Shown: one piece after another, positions 15,450-24,120 of the stretch
Layout of the letters: each line of letters starts with the position of its first letter
Numbering within the stretch: the stretch's first letter is position 1
Assembly: GCA_009783265.1 (NCBI GenBank)
Contig: WRHM01000004.1
Span: 124,001 to 188,000 of the forward strand
DNA length: 64,000 nt
DNA from: Oscillospiraceae bacterium
Lineage (GTDB): Bacteria; Bacillota; Clostridia; Oscillospirales; WRJC01
Direction of reading: 5' to 3'
Program-made: the position numbers and the translations under genes
Notes under the pieces: generated by a model
What the model saw: only the letters and a program-made list of their open reading frames with translations
Databases searched by the model: none
Told to the model about the DNA's origin: nothing

Positions 15450-16862
15450 ATGATAAGAAACGCATCGCAGAATGTTATAGGCATAAGTGAAAAGAACCCC
15501 CATTATTTTCAGTATAAGGGCAAAGAAATATTACTTATAACTTCGGCTGAACATTATGGGGCGGTCATAAGCAAAAATTTTGATTATGTAAAATATTTTG
15601 ACGCGCTAATTAAATACGGGTTAAATTATACGAGGATTTATCCAGGCGCGATAATCGAGCCTGAGGGTATGTGGCTCTCGGAAGACACGATGGCCCCGCC
15701 AAGCGAGGGCCTGATAGTACCGTGGGCAAGATCTGACGTTGAGGGATATATCACCGGGGGGAATAAATTTGATTTGGACAAATGGGACATAGAATATTTT
15801 GAGCGCCTGCGCGATTTTCTCAAAGAGGCGCAGAAGCGCGATATTATCGTCGAGATATGCTTTTTTAACTGCATGAACGCCAGATACTGGGATTATTCGC
15901 CTTTGAATCATAACGCGAATATTCAGAAAATCGGCACATGCGATAATATCGGCTTCCAGACCCTCGAAGATGCGCCGTTAGTCCGGGAGCAGCTTAAATA
16001 TATACAAAAAATAATTGTCGAGACAAATGAGTTTGACAATATAATCTATGAGTTTGTAGACGAACCCACGCTTGTTTTAACTCCGTCGCATAAAGTTTAT
16101 CAATGGATAAGCAAAATGATTGACGCAGCAATAGAAACCGAAGATAAACTCCCGAAAAAACATATACTCGCCCAGCAGCTTGAAATCGGCGTGGATTTTG
16201 CCCCAGACGACAGGATCGCGCTTATCGTCACGCAGTATATATTAATTAGCTCGCGCCAGATAGGCGGAGTCCCGGCTCTTGTAAATTCTTACGGATATAA
16301 TAAACCTATCGAGTTAAACGAGACTGCTTATGTCCCCTCATGGTACGACAGGGAGCATACTGCAATATCACGTCTTGAGTCGTGGGAGTTTATGGTCGGC
16401 GGCGGAGCGGGGTTTAATCAGTTAAACGGATATTTTGTAGTGTCTAATCCATCCGGTGAAAACGAAAACAATAAAAAAATTCTAAACGGGCTTAAAAATC
16501 TGAGAGAATTTTTAGAAAGCTTTGAATATATTAAAATGACCCGCGACAACGATACGTTCAGAAATATATCGATAGGCTCAAGCGTCAATATGATTTCTGA
16601 AAAAGGCAGGCAATACGCGATATATATACATCACAGTTTCCCGAACAGCGGCGGTATGGGGAGTTTTTACGAGCCGTCTTACGGCGAATACGAGCCTGAG
16701 ATCACGCTGCGCCTCGAAAAAGGCGAATATAAAATTATATTTATAAACCCCGAAAATCTTGATATATTGCGTGAAGAAAAAATCACAAGCGGCGGCGGGG
16801 ATATTAAGATTATATGCCCGTTCCATAAATTAGACCTTGCCGTAAAAATCATCGCGATATAG
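15450..16862 (+). CDS. Putative cytoplasmic glycoside hydrolase (clan GH-A TIM-barrel type)
   Basis: A 470-residue protein without a signal peptide. Its ribosome site (CTGGAG) overlaps the stop of the preceding gene. The N-terminal part (HYFQYKGKEILLITSAEHYG and ALIKYGLNYTRIYPG) resembles DUF4038/apiosidase-like and GH5-like barrels. IIYEFVDEPT places a likely acid-base Glu. A second Glu may be in PIELNETAYVPSW. The C-terminus is a beta domain. Substrate is unknown. Close coupling to the binding protein suggests it degrades the sugar that protein brings in. Confidence 0.65.
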   Translation: MIRNASQNVIGISEKNPHYFQYKGKEILLITSAEHYGAVISKNFDYVKYFDALIKYGLNYTRIYPGAIIEPEGMWLSEDTMAPPSEGLIVPWARSDVEGYITGGNKFDLDKWDIEYFERLRDFLKEAQKRDIIVEICFFNCMNARYWDYSPLNHNANIQKIGTCDNIGFQTLEDAPLVREQLKYIQKIIVETNEFDNIIYEFVDEPTLVLTPSHKVYQWISKMIDAAIETEDKLPKKHILAQQLEIGVDFAPDDRIALIVTQYILISSRQIGGVPALVNSYGYNKPIELNETAYVPSWYDREHTAISRLESWEFMVGGGAGFNQLNGYFVVSNPSGENENNKKILNGLKNLREFLESFEYIKMTRDNDTFRNISIGSSVNMISEKGRQYAIYIHHSFPNSGGMGSFYEPSYGEYEPEITLRLEKGEYKIIFINPENLDILREEKITSGGGDIKIICPFHKLDLAVKIIAI

Positions 16863-16884
16863 ATTTAAAACATAAAAATTTCAA

Positions 16885-16904
16885 GGGCGGCATTAATGCC
16901 GCCC
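16885..16904. terminator. Perfect GC palindrome between converging genes
   Basis: GGGCGGCATTAATGCCGCCC lies between the glycosidase and the converging ATP-grasp gene. A similar palindrome is at 40111-40135. It probably terminates in both directions. Confidence 0.5.
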
Positions 16905-16916
16905 CAATATTATCTT

Positions 16917-18158
16917 TTATGTTTTTCTGAAAAAATATTTTTTATAATTTTCTATATGCCTTTTATAATACTTTTTTAAGAAAAAATAGCGTTTTAGATT
17001 CATGTCTTTTTTATATAAAAGTGTGTACGCGTATTTTTTTTCTTTTATTAATCTTTTTGTTTTAGCTAAAACCTCCTGATTTTCGACATAATCAAAAATA
17101 ATTTTTTTAGGTATCGACAGCCACAGACTCTCAGTATTGGCATAAACTATATCCTGATTTTTTTCGTAAACGCAGTTGTCAACGAGAAACTCGGCTAAAT
17201 TATATCCTGCCGCAGTCACGAAAAAACTGCTGCGCCCCTGCCGGGGATTTAAGTCATATAATTTATATTCCCCGCTTTTTTTATCAAATTTCATGTCGAA
17301 ATTAACAAACCCAACATATTTTATATTTTCTAAAAAAGCCCTGATTTTATCGAATATCTCCTGATTATAATCAGTCAAAATCGCGGCGTAATTGCCGATT
17401 GCGTCGGGCTTGTATTCTTCGATTACGGGCTGGCCCAAACACATCAGTTTAACTTTGCCGTTATTATCGCAATAGCAATTAAGCGTGCGCTCAGTCGTGT
17501 CGTCGCCGGGGATAAATTCCTGAATTATAATATTGCCGTTATAATCCGAATCGTTCATGTTATTTATAATATCTATATATTCTTCTTTTGTTTTTACAAA
17601 AAAGAATTTTTTCTTCCCGTCAAATTTGCTGTGAAGATAGTCATAACTGTTGCTGTTGTCTGCTTTTACGGCGATGGGAAAATCAAACGTCAGGCTGTTT
17701 AAAATATCGAGCCTGTCTTTTTTTTCGCAGATTACAGTTTTGGGATACGCGAGATTATATTCTTCGCAGATTTGATAAAATTTTTCTTTTGTCACAAATT
17801 TTTCAAGCAAATCATAAGATATAAATTTATTGCAGAAATATTTTTCGAGAATATTTTTATTTTTCGCGATATATTCGAGATAATAGTCGGCGCACGGGAC
17901 AAGTATCAGTTTTTCGTAGTTTTTTAGTTTTTCTTCGGCGATTTTCACAAGATTTTCTATGCAGGTCTTTTCTTCGTCGAATCTGTCGATCCTGATTATT
18001 TCCAGAATTTTAGAATATCTCGTCGCCGGGAACGGTTGCCTGCACAAAGCAACCGGTATAATATTATATTTTTCGTGAAATGCTCTGGCAATGCTGTATG
18101 CGTTTTCGTCGCTGCCTAAGATTATCGGCAGGAATTTTTGTTTGTTTTCCCTCTCCAT
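16917..18158 (-). CDS. ATP-grasp carboxylate-amine ligase
   Basis: A 413-residue protein with an N-terminal Rossmann-like part (LPIILGSDENAYSIARAFHE) and the ATP-grasp region (FPIAVKADNSNSYDYL, IIIQEFIPGDDTTERTL, FVNFDMKFDKKSGEYKLYDLNPRQGRSS). The last segment carries the Mg-binding Asp and Asn-Pro-Arg. Such enzymes join a carboxylate to an amine with ATP. The D-aspartate ligase of enterococcal cell walls belongs to this superfamily. In this operon with a MurE-like ligase and an asparagine-synthase homologue, a peptidoglycan-peptide role is plausible but not shown. Confidence 0.8.
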   Translation of the reverse strand: MERENKQKFLPIILGSDENAYSIARAFHEKYNIIPVALCRQPFPATRYSKILEIIRIDRFDEEKTCIENLVKIAEEKLKNYEKLILVPCADYYLEYIAKNKNILEKYFCNKFISYDLLEKFVTKEKFYQICEEYNLAYPKTVICEKKDRLDILNSLTFDFPIAVKADNSNSYDYLHSKFDGKKKFFFVKTKEEYIDIINNMNDSDYNGNIIIQEFIPGDDTTERTLNCYCDNNGKVKLMCLGQPVIEEYKPDAIGNYAAILTDYNQEIFDKIRAFLENIKYVGFVNFDMKFDKKSGEYKLYDLNPRQGRSSFFVTAAGYNLAEFLVDNCVYEKNQDIVYANTESLWLSIPKKIIFDYVENQEVLAKTKRLIKEKKYAYTLLYKKDMNLKRYFFLKKYYKRHIENYKKYFFRKT

Positions 18159-18164
18159 AACTTT

Positions 18165-18530
18165 TCACCTCAATCTATTTTTAATATTTACATCTATATC
18201 ATTGCAAACAGCGGCAAATTGTCTGTCAATGTCGTTATTTGTGTACCTGACTGTTTTAATCCCTAAATTTCGCATTACGTCTTCTCGTTCAGAATCATAT
18301 TGTTTTCCGTCTTTTGTAAAATGCTGACTGCCGTCTATTTCTATTACAAGTTTAGCCCCGGCGCAATAAAAATCGGCAATAAAATATCCAATTGTTTTTT
18401 GCCGTAAAATTTTCACAGGATATAGCCGCAGAAAATCATACCATAAATGTTTTTCTTGTTTTGTCATATTTTTACGTAATTCACGGGCGTATAGTGTAAG
18501 CTTCGAATTGTGTTTTCCTTTTAGCTGCAT
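18165..18530 (-). CDS. DUF559 endonuclease-domain protein
   Basis: A 121-residue protein with the DUF559/Vsr-like core: ELRKNMTKQEKHLWYDFLR, then ILRQKTIGYFIADFYC, LVIEIDGSQHF and DVMRNLGIKTVRYTN. The acidic residues and Gln-Lys match the PD-(D/E)XK nuclease fold. Genes of this type often lie beside short repeats in Clostridia. Here it sits between a dense palindromic repeat block and the ATP-grasp gene, six bases from the latter. It looks like an insertion into the operon rather than part of its pathway. Confidence 0.85.
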   Translation of the reverse strand: MQLKGKHNSKLTLYARELRKNMTKQEKHLWYDFLRLYPVKILRQKTIGYFIADFYCAGAKLVIEIDGSQHFTKDGKQYDSEREDVMRNLGIKTVRYTNNDIDRQFAAVCNDIDVNIKNRLR

Positions 18531-18536
18531 AATTAC

Positions 18537-18729
18537 TTACCCCCTCCGTCAACTTCGTTGACCCTTCTCTCGCTCCCTCCGGCACTTCGTGCCACTTCCT
18601 CGTACTCCCCCCTGCGACCTCGTCGCTTTCCCCCCTCGTAAACGAAGGGGGCTTTAGGAGGCTTTGGGGTTTTCTTCGCCCCCTTCGCATACTTGCGAGG
18701 GGGGATGTCGCCGCAGCGACAGGGGGGAG
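18537..18729. repeat. Block of short GC palindromes inside the operon
   Basis: Several small palindromes follow one another (GTCAACTTCGTTGAC, GGCACTTCGTGCC, GCGACCTCGTCGC, CCCCTCGTAAACGAAGGGG, GTCGCCGCAGCGAC), bounded by runs of C and G. The block resembles family 1 in style. It fills the gap between the Nudix and DUF559 genes. Confidence 0.7.
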
Positions 18730-18730
18730 T

Positions 18731-19210
18731 TTAGAATCTCAACTCTTTAATTATTAAATCTTTCTGGTCCTGCGATAAATTTTCCGGCAAACTGTCAATA
18801 TTAAAAAAACCGTAATCCGAAACTTCCTCGCAAGCCTTAAATTCCCCGCTTTTTAGATGTCCCCGAAAATATAAATTTATACGGCGCGGATTTTTCGCGT
18901 ATTCCGTTTTGATAAGCTTATCGACTTCTACAATAAAATTTGTTTCTTCCAATATTTCTCTTTTTAAACCCTCTTCCGGTTCTTCGTTTTCTATCCAGCC
19001 GCTGTGGATTCCCCACGGGCTTTTTCTGTATGTGTGATACACCAGCAATATTTTACCGTCGCCGTTTGTAATCAACCCCAATACAGCGACAAGAAAGCGT
19101 TTGTTTGCGCGATAAACAATCATGTTTTTTACGCCCTTTGGCAGAGGCAATTTTTTATATAGAAAAACAATAAGTTTCTTTGGAATCAGTTTGACCAACA
19201 GTCTAATCAT
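18731..19210 (-). CDS. Nudix hydrolase
   Basis: A 159-residue protein with the Nudix box from the Gly of SGWIENEEPEEGLKREILEE onward (Gly, Glu, then Arg-Glu-x-x-Glu-Glu), ending ETNFIV. It would hydrolyse a nucleoside diphosphate linked to another group. The N-terminal 35 residues are basic and hydrophobic. Its start overlaps the stop of the asparagine-synthase gene by four bases (ATGA), so the two are translated together. The real substrate cannot be told. Confidence 0.85.
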   Translation of the reverse strand: MIRLLVKLIPKKLIVFLYKKLPLPKGVKNMIVYRANKRFLVAVLGLITNGDGKILLVYHTYRKSPWGIHSGWIENEEPEEGLKREILEETNFIVEVDKLIKTEYAKNPRRINLYFRGHLKSGEFKACEEVSDYGFFNIDSLPENLSQDQKDLIIKELRF

Positions 19211-21117
19211 ATTCTAAAATTATCCTCAAAATAGACTTTATACCAGATTAAAAACGCATATACAGTGTATAATTTTCTCCCGTTGTTCTTTTTGCCGTTG
19301 AAATGCTCGTCAAGCATAACAAATAATTTATCTTTTATAAAAAATTCAGAGACAAAATCCTCATTGAACGTATTTTTTAATATATTATAATACTTTTCTT
19401 CTTTCAGCCAGAATCTGAACGGCACAGTAAACCCTACTTTTTTTCGGTTCGCCCACTCAGGCGGCATTATTTTATTAGCGATTTCCCTGAATATATATTT
19501 AGTAATTTTATTTTTGATCAAATATTTTTTCGGGATTTTAGAAGCTACCGCGAACACTTCTTTGTCTAAAATCGGCGCGCGCACTTCAAGCGAATTGGCG
19601 GCAGTCAATTTATCGGCTTTTAGCAATATATCGTTCGGGAGCCACAAAAACAAATCGAGATATGATTTTTTAATCAAATCGCTTTTGTCCCTGACTTTAT
19701 CAAAATAAATTTTTGTCACGTCTTTATAGCTCATATTGTTTTTATAATTATCATTTAAAATATTATTTGCTTCAGAATCGTCCATGATAAACGCCTGCCC
19801 TGTATAATAATCCTCGACTTTCTGCCCGTATTTATTCAATAAATTTTTGCCCTTGAAATCCGGCAATGATTTTGTTATTTTTCTCATGAATTTCCTGAAC
19901 CAAAACGGCAGCTTTGAATAAAATCCCGAAAGGCGCGACTCGGCAAATTCCGTATATCCCGAAAAAAATTCGTCGGAACCCTCACCCGTCAGGCAAACTT
20001 TTACATGCTCCGCCGCCATCTTTGATAAAAAATACAACGGCACGCCCGATAAATTCGCGTAAGGCTCGTCGCAATAATATTGAACTGTAGGCAAAACATC
20101 AAAAAATTCGTCGCTCGAAATTATTTTTTTATAGTTTTCAAGTTTTAAAATATCAGAGAGTTCTTTAGCGTACACAGATTCGTCAAAGCCGTCCACGGCA
20201 AACCCGACCGAAAAAGTTTTTGCGGGTTTTGCGATTGACGCTATAAAACTCGAATCGACCCCGCCGGACAAAAACCCTCCGATTTCAACGTCTGATTTAT
20301 CTCTTGTATGATATTCGATAGAGCTTTTCAGCGTCTTGTCTATAATATCTATATATTCTTCATAAGCTTTATTTTCGGTATTATATTCTATATTAAAATA
20401 ACGCGTTATTTTTAAGTCATGTTCTTTAAAATTATAATTAAAATAACAGCCCTGCTGTAATTTAAAGACATTTTTAAAAAAAGTTTCTTCCAGAACCGGA
20501 TACTGAAATATCAGATACATTTTCAATGCGTTTTTATTAATTTCTTTTTTAAATCCGGGATGAAGCAAAAAACTTTTTATCTCCGAGCCAAATATAAATA
20601 TATTTTTGTTATTCTCAGCCCCCTTCTCAGAAGGGGGTGCCGTCCGCAGACGGCGGGGGTTGTCGTCCACATAATAATAAAACGGCTTAACCCCGAAATG
20701 ATCTCTCGCGCCGAATAAATCATGCGTTTCTGTATTATATATAACAAAACTGAACGCGCCCCGAAGTTTCGACGCTATTTCATCGCCGTATTCTTCATAT
20801 CCGCGCAAAACGATTTCAGAATCAGACGCTTCCGGAAATTCAAATACATGCCCCTTTTCTGTTAGTTCGGCTTTGATTTCTTTTGAATTATAAATCCTGC
20901 CGTCGAAAAAAATCACGAGATTTTTATTTTTGTTTAATATAGGCGAAGGCGGCACAGGCATCCCGTATCTTAACCCTATCGCGATATTATCGTCCATGAA
21001 AAAACTCTCGCCGCCTGTGCCCCTGTGTATTATTTTATCGTTCATTTGTTTTATAATATTATTCTTTTCGTCCTGACTTAAATTATTATTATCTAAAAAT
21101 CCAACAAATCCGCCCAT
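19207..21117 (-). CDS. Asparagine synthase family protein lacking the catalytic Cys2
   Basis: A 636-residue protein with both AsnB domains: an N-terminal Ntn-hydrolase glutaminase (FVGFLDNNN, IIHRGTGGESFF, VIFFDGRIYN, YGDEIASKLRGAFSFVIYN) and a C-terminal ATP-binding synthetase (GGFLSGGVDSSFIASIA as P-loop, VCLTGEGSDEFFSGY). Normal enzymes begin Met-Cys-Gly; this one reads ATG GGC GGA, Met-Gly-Gly, so the nucleophile is absent and glutamine hydrolysis should fail. It may use free ammonia, activate a carboxylate for another amine, or adenylate only. Residues 151-167 (NPRRLRTAPPSEKGAE) are encoded by an inserted palindromic repeat. Confidence 0.85.
   Translation of the reverse strand: MGGFVGFLDNNNLSQDEKNNIIKQMNDKIIHRGTGGESFFMDDNIAIGLRYGMPVPPSPILNKNKNLVIFFDGRIYNSKEIKAELTEKGHVFEFPEASDSEIVLRGYEEYGDEIASKLRGAFSFVIYNTETHDLFGARDHFGVKPFYYYVDDNPRRLRTAPPSEKGAENNKNIFIFGSEIKSFLLHPGFKKEINKNALKMYLIFQYPVLEETFFKNVFKLQQGCYFNYNFKEHDLKITRYFNIEYNTENKAYEEYIDIIDKTLKSSIEYHTRDKSDVEIGGFLSGGVDSSFIASIAKPAKTFSVGFAVDGFDESVYAKELSDILKLENYKKIISSDEFFDVLPTVQYYCDEPYANLSGVPLYFLSKMAAEHVKVCLTGEGSDEFFSGYTEFAESRLSGFYSKLPFWFRKFMRKITKSLPDFKGKNLLNKYGQKVEDYYTGQAFIMDDSEANNILNDNYKNNMSYKDVTKIYFDKVRDKSDLIKKSYLDLFLWLPNDILLKADKLTAANSLEVRAPILDKEVFAVASKIPKKYLIKNKITKYIFREIANKIMPPEWANRKKVGFTVPFRFWLKEEKYYNILKNTFNEDFVSEFFIKDKLFVMLDEHFNGKKNNGRKLYTVYAFLIWYKVYFEDNFRI
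20616..20664. repeat. Palindromic repeat, family 1, inserted in frame in the asparagine-synthase gene
   Basis: AGCCCCCTTCTCAGAAGGGG, then a small palindrome GCCGTCCGCAGACGGC and GGGGGTTG. On the coding strand it reads NPRR-LRT-APPSEKGA without a stop. The same element in the same orientation and frame is in htpG (44413-44460). Confidence 0.85.
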
Positions 21118-21145
21118 ATTTTTTTTATTACCCCGCTTTATGTTC

Positions 21146-21526
21146 TTATATAATATTAATCCCGTATATTTCCGAAACTTCTTTTAATCCCTCGTCTATT
21201 TCTTCGCGTTCAAAACCGCAGTCGTCTAAAAATCTTGTGCTTAGTTCGTTTAATCTTGCGTAAAAATCTATCGCCACTTCGAGATATTCCCTGCCACCGG
21301 GATTTTCCTCAAGTTCAGCCTCGATTTTTTCAAACAGTAAATTTTCAGCCTTGTTTATATCACCGTCGTCTATTAATTCAAGCAATTGATTATGAATCAC
21401 ATCTGTCTCTTTAAACAACTGATAATCTATTATAACATATTCCGTAGATTCTTTGTTAAAAATCAGTTTAGCGAGTGTTCTGGCTATAATTTCTATCTGG
21501 CGCATTAAATAATCTTCTGTTATCAT
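21146..21526 (-). CDS. DUF6483-like small helical protein
   Basis: A 126-residue, acidic, all-helical protein (MITEDYLMRQIEIIARTLAK, then LLELIDDGDINKAENLLFEK and FYARLNELSTRFLDDCGF). The pattern fits the uncharacterised family DUF6483 of Clostridia, by memory of the family's look. It sits two bases after the MurE-like gene and 28 bases before the asparagine-synthase gene, so it belongs to that operon. No catalytic motif is visible; a scaffolding or regulatory role is possible. Confidence 0.6.
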   Translation of the reverse strand: MITEDYLMRQIEIIARTLAKLIFNKESTEYVIIDYQLFKETDVIHNQLLELIDDGDINKAENLLFEKIEAELEENPGGREYLEVAIDFYARLNELSTRFLDDCGFEREEIDEGLKEVSEIYGINII

Positions 21527-21528
21527 AA

Positions 21529-23130
21529 TTAAATAATCGCCGCCTCTCTTGATTTTTTCGTCTTTTTATTATTTATATTATCTTCTTCAAATTCAGATAA
21601 AAGCCTCTGCGCGATATTCAAATCGCATTCGTACTTCTCCTGTTTGCCGTTGATTTTCTGATAATTTTCATGGCCTTTCCCGATAAGCGCGACAACGTCG
21701 CCGGATCTGGCTGATTTTACCGCTTTTGTTATGGCTTCTACCCTGTCCGGAATTATCTCGTGCAATTCTCCCCGCATATACCCCGCTATCTCCTCGCAGA
21801 TTTTAACAGTATCCTCATACTGCGGGTCGTCTGACGTAAGATAAACATAATCCGAATTTTCCCCGACTATATCGGCGAAATCTTTCCTTCTCCCAAAAGC
21901 TTTGTTGCCGGGAGTTCCTCCGACAGATATTATTTTTCTTCCGGGATAATCTATTTTAATAGATTCAAATAATTTAATATAACTCAGACGATTATGCGCG
22001 TAATCAACTATAACCGTTATTCCGTTATTCTCGAATACCGTCATTTTTCCGGAGACTTTTGTTTTAATCAGGCCCTTTTTTATGCTAACGTCGTCTATCC
22101 CCATAGTCTTGCACATCGCGACTGCCGCAGTCGCATTTTCGACGTTAAATATCCCGTACATTTTTATTTCAAACTTTTCGCAATATTTAAGCTTATTATT
22201 CGTGATATAAAAAATTAATTTATCTCTGTCTTTTTTTATATCAGAATAATAATAATCGCATTCGTCTTTGACTTTTTCGCTGCCGTAAAGCGTGATTTGT
22301 TTTTTTGCAAGGCACGACGACCCCGGCGTGCCGCCGTCAATCCAACACGCCGCTTCGAGAACCCTGTCAAAACAGTCGGTCTCCCGGTTGATAACAATAT
22401 TCGAGCAGTTTTTTAAAAATTCAAGTTTACAATTTAAATAATCTTCAAAATCTTTATGTTCAGCCGGGCTTATATGATCCTCGCCGATATTTAAAAATAT
22501 GCCGTTTTGAAATTTTATCCCGTAGACCCTGTCTCTTTTATATGCCTGCGAAGAAATTTCCATCGTAAAATATTTTATATTGCTCTCTCTGGCTTCATGA
22601 AAATATAACTGCAGATCGCAGGGTTCCGGGGTATTCATACTGGCTTCTTCCGTTCTTTTTCCTGTATATTTTTCGATATTTGTGCTTAATCCTGTTTTGG
22701 ATTTTGTGAATTCGTCCAAAATATTTTTGATAAAATACGCTACTGTAGTTTTGCCTTTTGTGCCGGTTATGCCGATAAGATTCAAGTCTTTATACGGGTA
22801 ATTATAATATAACGGCGCAATAATCGCAATCGAACGCAAAATATTATTCACGATGATATAATTATAATTGCGTTCGTAATCTTTTAAATCATATTTTTCT
22901 TCGGAAACATAACAGGCCGCGCCTTTTTTTATAGCGTCAACAAGATATTCTTCTTTTGAATGCGCGGTTTTGCTGAAGAATAAAGTATTTTTCACGATAT
23001 TTCTCGAATCATGCGAAATAAATTCGATTTCTTTGGTTAAATCCGAATCTTTTATGTTATGTTCGACTAAAAGATTGTTTTTTTCGAGAATATCAATAAT
23101 TTTTTTGTATGCGAGCGTTAAATTACTCAT
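21529..23130 (-). CDS. MurE-like Mur ligase (UDP-N-acetylmuramyl peptide ligase family)
   Basis: A 533-residue Mur ligase. It shows the N-terminal UDP-binding part (FISHDSRNIVKNTLFF), the P-loop GITGTKGKTTVAYF, MNTPEP, EISSQAYKRDRV and NIGEDHISPAEH, and the C-terminal ligase domain with VIVDYAHNRLSY, VGGTPGNKAFGRR and SDDPQYED. At the last position meso-diaminopimelate ligases have Asp-Asn-Pro-Arg. Here it is Asp-Asp-Pro-Gln, so the amino acid added is probably not meso-DAP. It heads the minus-strand operon, so it is a paralogue for wall or aminoacyl modification rather than housekeeping MurE. Residues near 275 may include a repeat-derived insert (DGGTPGSSCLAKKQ). Confidence 0.8.
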   Translation of the reverse strand: MSNLTLAYKKIIDILEKNNLLVEHNIKDSDLTKEIEFISHDSRNIVKNTLFFSKTAHSKEEYLVDAIKKGAACYVSEEKYDLKDYERNYNYIIVNNILRSIAIIAPLYYNYPYKDLNLIGITGTKGKTTVAYFIKNILDEFTKSKTGLSTNIEKYTGKRTEEASMNTPEPCDLQLYFHEARESNIKYFTMEISSQAYKRDRVYGIKFQNGIFLNIGEDHISPAEHKDFEDYLNCKLEFLKNCSNIVINRETDCFDRVLEAACWIDGGTPGSSCLAKKQITLYGSEKVKDECDYYYSDIKKDRDKLIFYITNNKLKYCEKFEIKMYGIFNVENATAAVAMCKTMGIDDVSIKKGLIKTKVSGKMTVFENNGITVIVDYAHNRLSYIKLFESIKIDYPGRKIISVGGTPGNKAFGRRKDFADIVGENSDYVYLTSDDPQYEDTVKICEEIAGYMRGELHEIIPDRVEAITKAVKSARSGDVVALIGKGHENYQKINGKQEKYECDLNIAQRLLSEFEEDNINNKKTKKSREAAII

Positions 23131-23219
23131 AAAATTACCTCTATGGATATATTTTGTTAACAGATATATTATATAATTAAGTCAATAAAATATAATTTAT
23201 TATATAATAACAAAAAAAT

Positions 23220-24101
23220 ATGTCAAATTTAATACAAATTAAAAAAAATCTTGAAAAATATAATAAAATACCCAAAAAATCTTTAGGGCAGAATTTTTTG
23301 ATAAATCCCGAAATCACAAAAAAAATCGCCGGGCTGTGTTTGGGAGATGGTGTAATAGAAATAGGGCCGGGACTTGGGGCGTTGACTTTTGAATTATGCA
23401 AAATCTATAAAAAAGTCGTTGCGGTCGAGATAGATAAAACTTTTGAGCCGTTATTAAACGAACCTTTAAGCGATTGCAATAACATAAAAATAATATTCGG
23501 CGATATATTAAAAATCGATTTGCGGGATTTAATTCAAAAAGAATTTGCGGGATTTGAGAGAATAAATATATGCGCGAATCTGCCGTATTATATCACTACT
23601 CCGGTAATTTTAAAGTTAATCAAAAGCTGTGTAAAGTATAATGCCATTACAGTTATGATACAAAAAGAAGCCGCGGATAAATTTTGCTCGAAAGCCGGCG
23701 AAAAAAATTATAACGCGACATCTGCAATAATTAATTATTACGGCGAGGCCAAAAAAATATTCAGTGTGGCAAAATCAAATTTTTACCCTCAGCCGAATGT
23801 TTTGTCAACTGTGGTTAAGATAACCCCGCATGAAGTCCCGATAGCCAATCCTAAAAGCGAAGACTTGATGTATAAAATTATAAATTTCGCGTTTGAGCAC
23901 AGGCGCAAAACTCTTGTTAATGCGCTTATAACTGGATTAAACATAAATATGACAGATAAAAACAAAATCGCGGATATTGTAAAAAAAATCGCGGGAGAAA
24001 AAAGCGAAAATATCCGGGGCGAAGAACTGGATATAAAAGCGTTTTCGGATATATCTGATTTGATTTATCATGAAATCAAATATAAAATAAACATAAAATA
24101 A
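23220..24101 (+). CDS. rsmA: 16S rRNA adenine dimethyltransferase RsmA (KsgA)
   Basis: A 293-residue methyltransferase that dimethylates two adenines near the 3' end of 16S rRNA. It has KKSLGQNFLINPEI, the SAM site VIEIGPGLGALT, the acidic VVAVEIDKTF, FGDILKI and the family motif NICANLPYYITTPVI. Length is normal. It is divergent from the MurE-like operon with a 90-base AT-rich gap. It is followed after 19 bases by uppP. The ribosome site is weak. Confidence 0.95.
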   Translation: MSNLIQIKKNLEKYNKIPKKSLGQNFLINPEITKKIAGLCLGDGVIEIGPGLGALTFELCKIYKKVVAVEIDKTFEPLLNEPLSDCNNIKIIFGDILKIDLRDLIQKEFAGFERINICANLPYYITTPVILKLIKSCVKYNAITVMIQKEAADKFCSKAGEKNYNATSAIINYYGEAKKIFSVAKSNFYPQPNVLSTVVKITPHEVPIANPKSEDLMYKIINFAFEHRRKTLVNALITGLNINMTDKNKIADIVKKIAGEKSENIRGEELDIKAFSDISDLIYHEIKYKINIK

Positions 24102-24120
24102 AAAGGGGAGTATATTTTAT

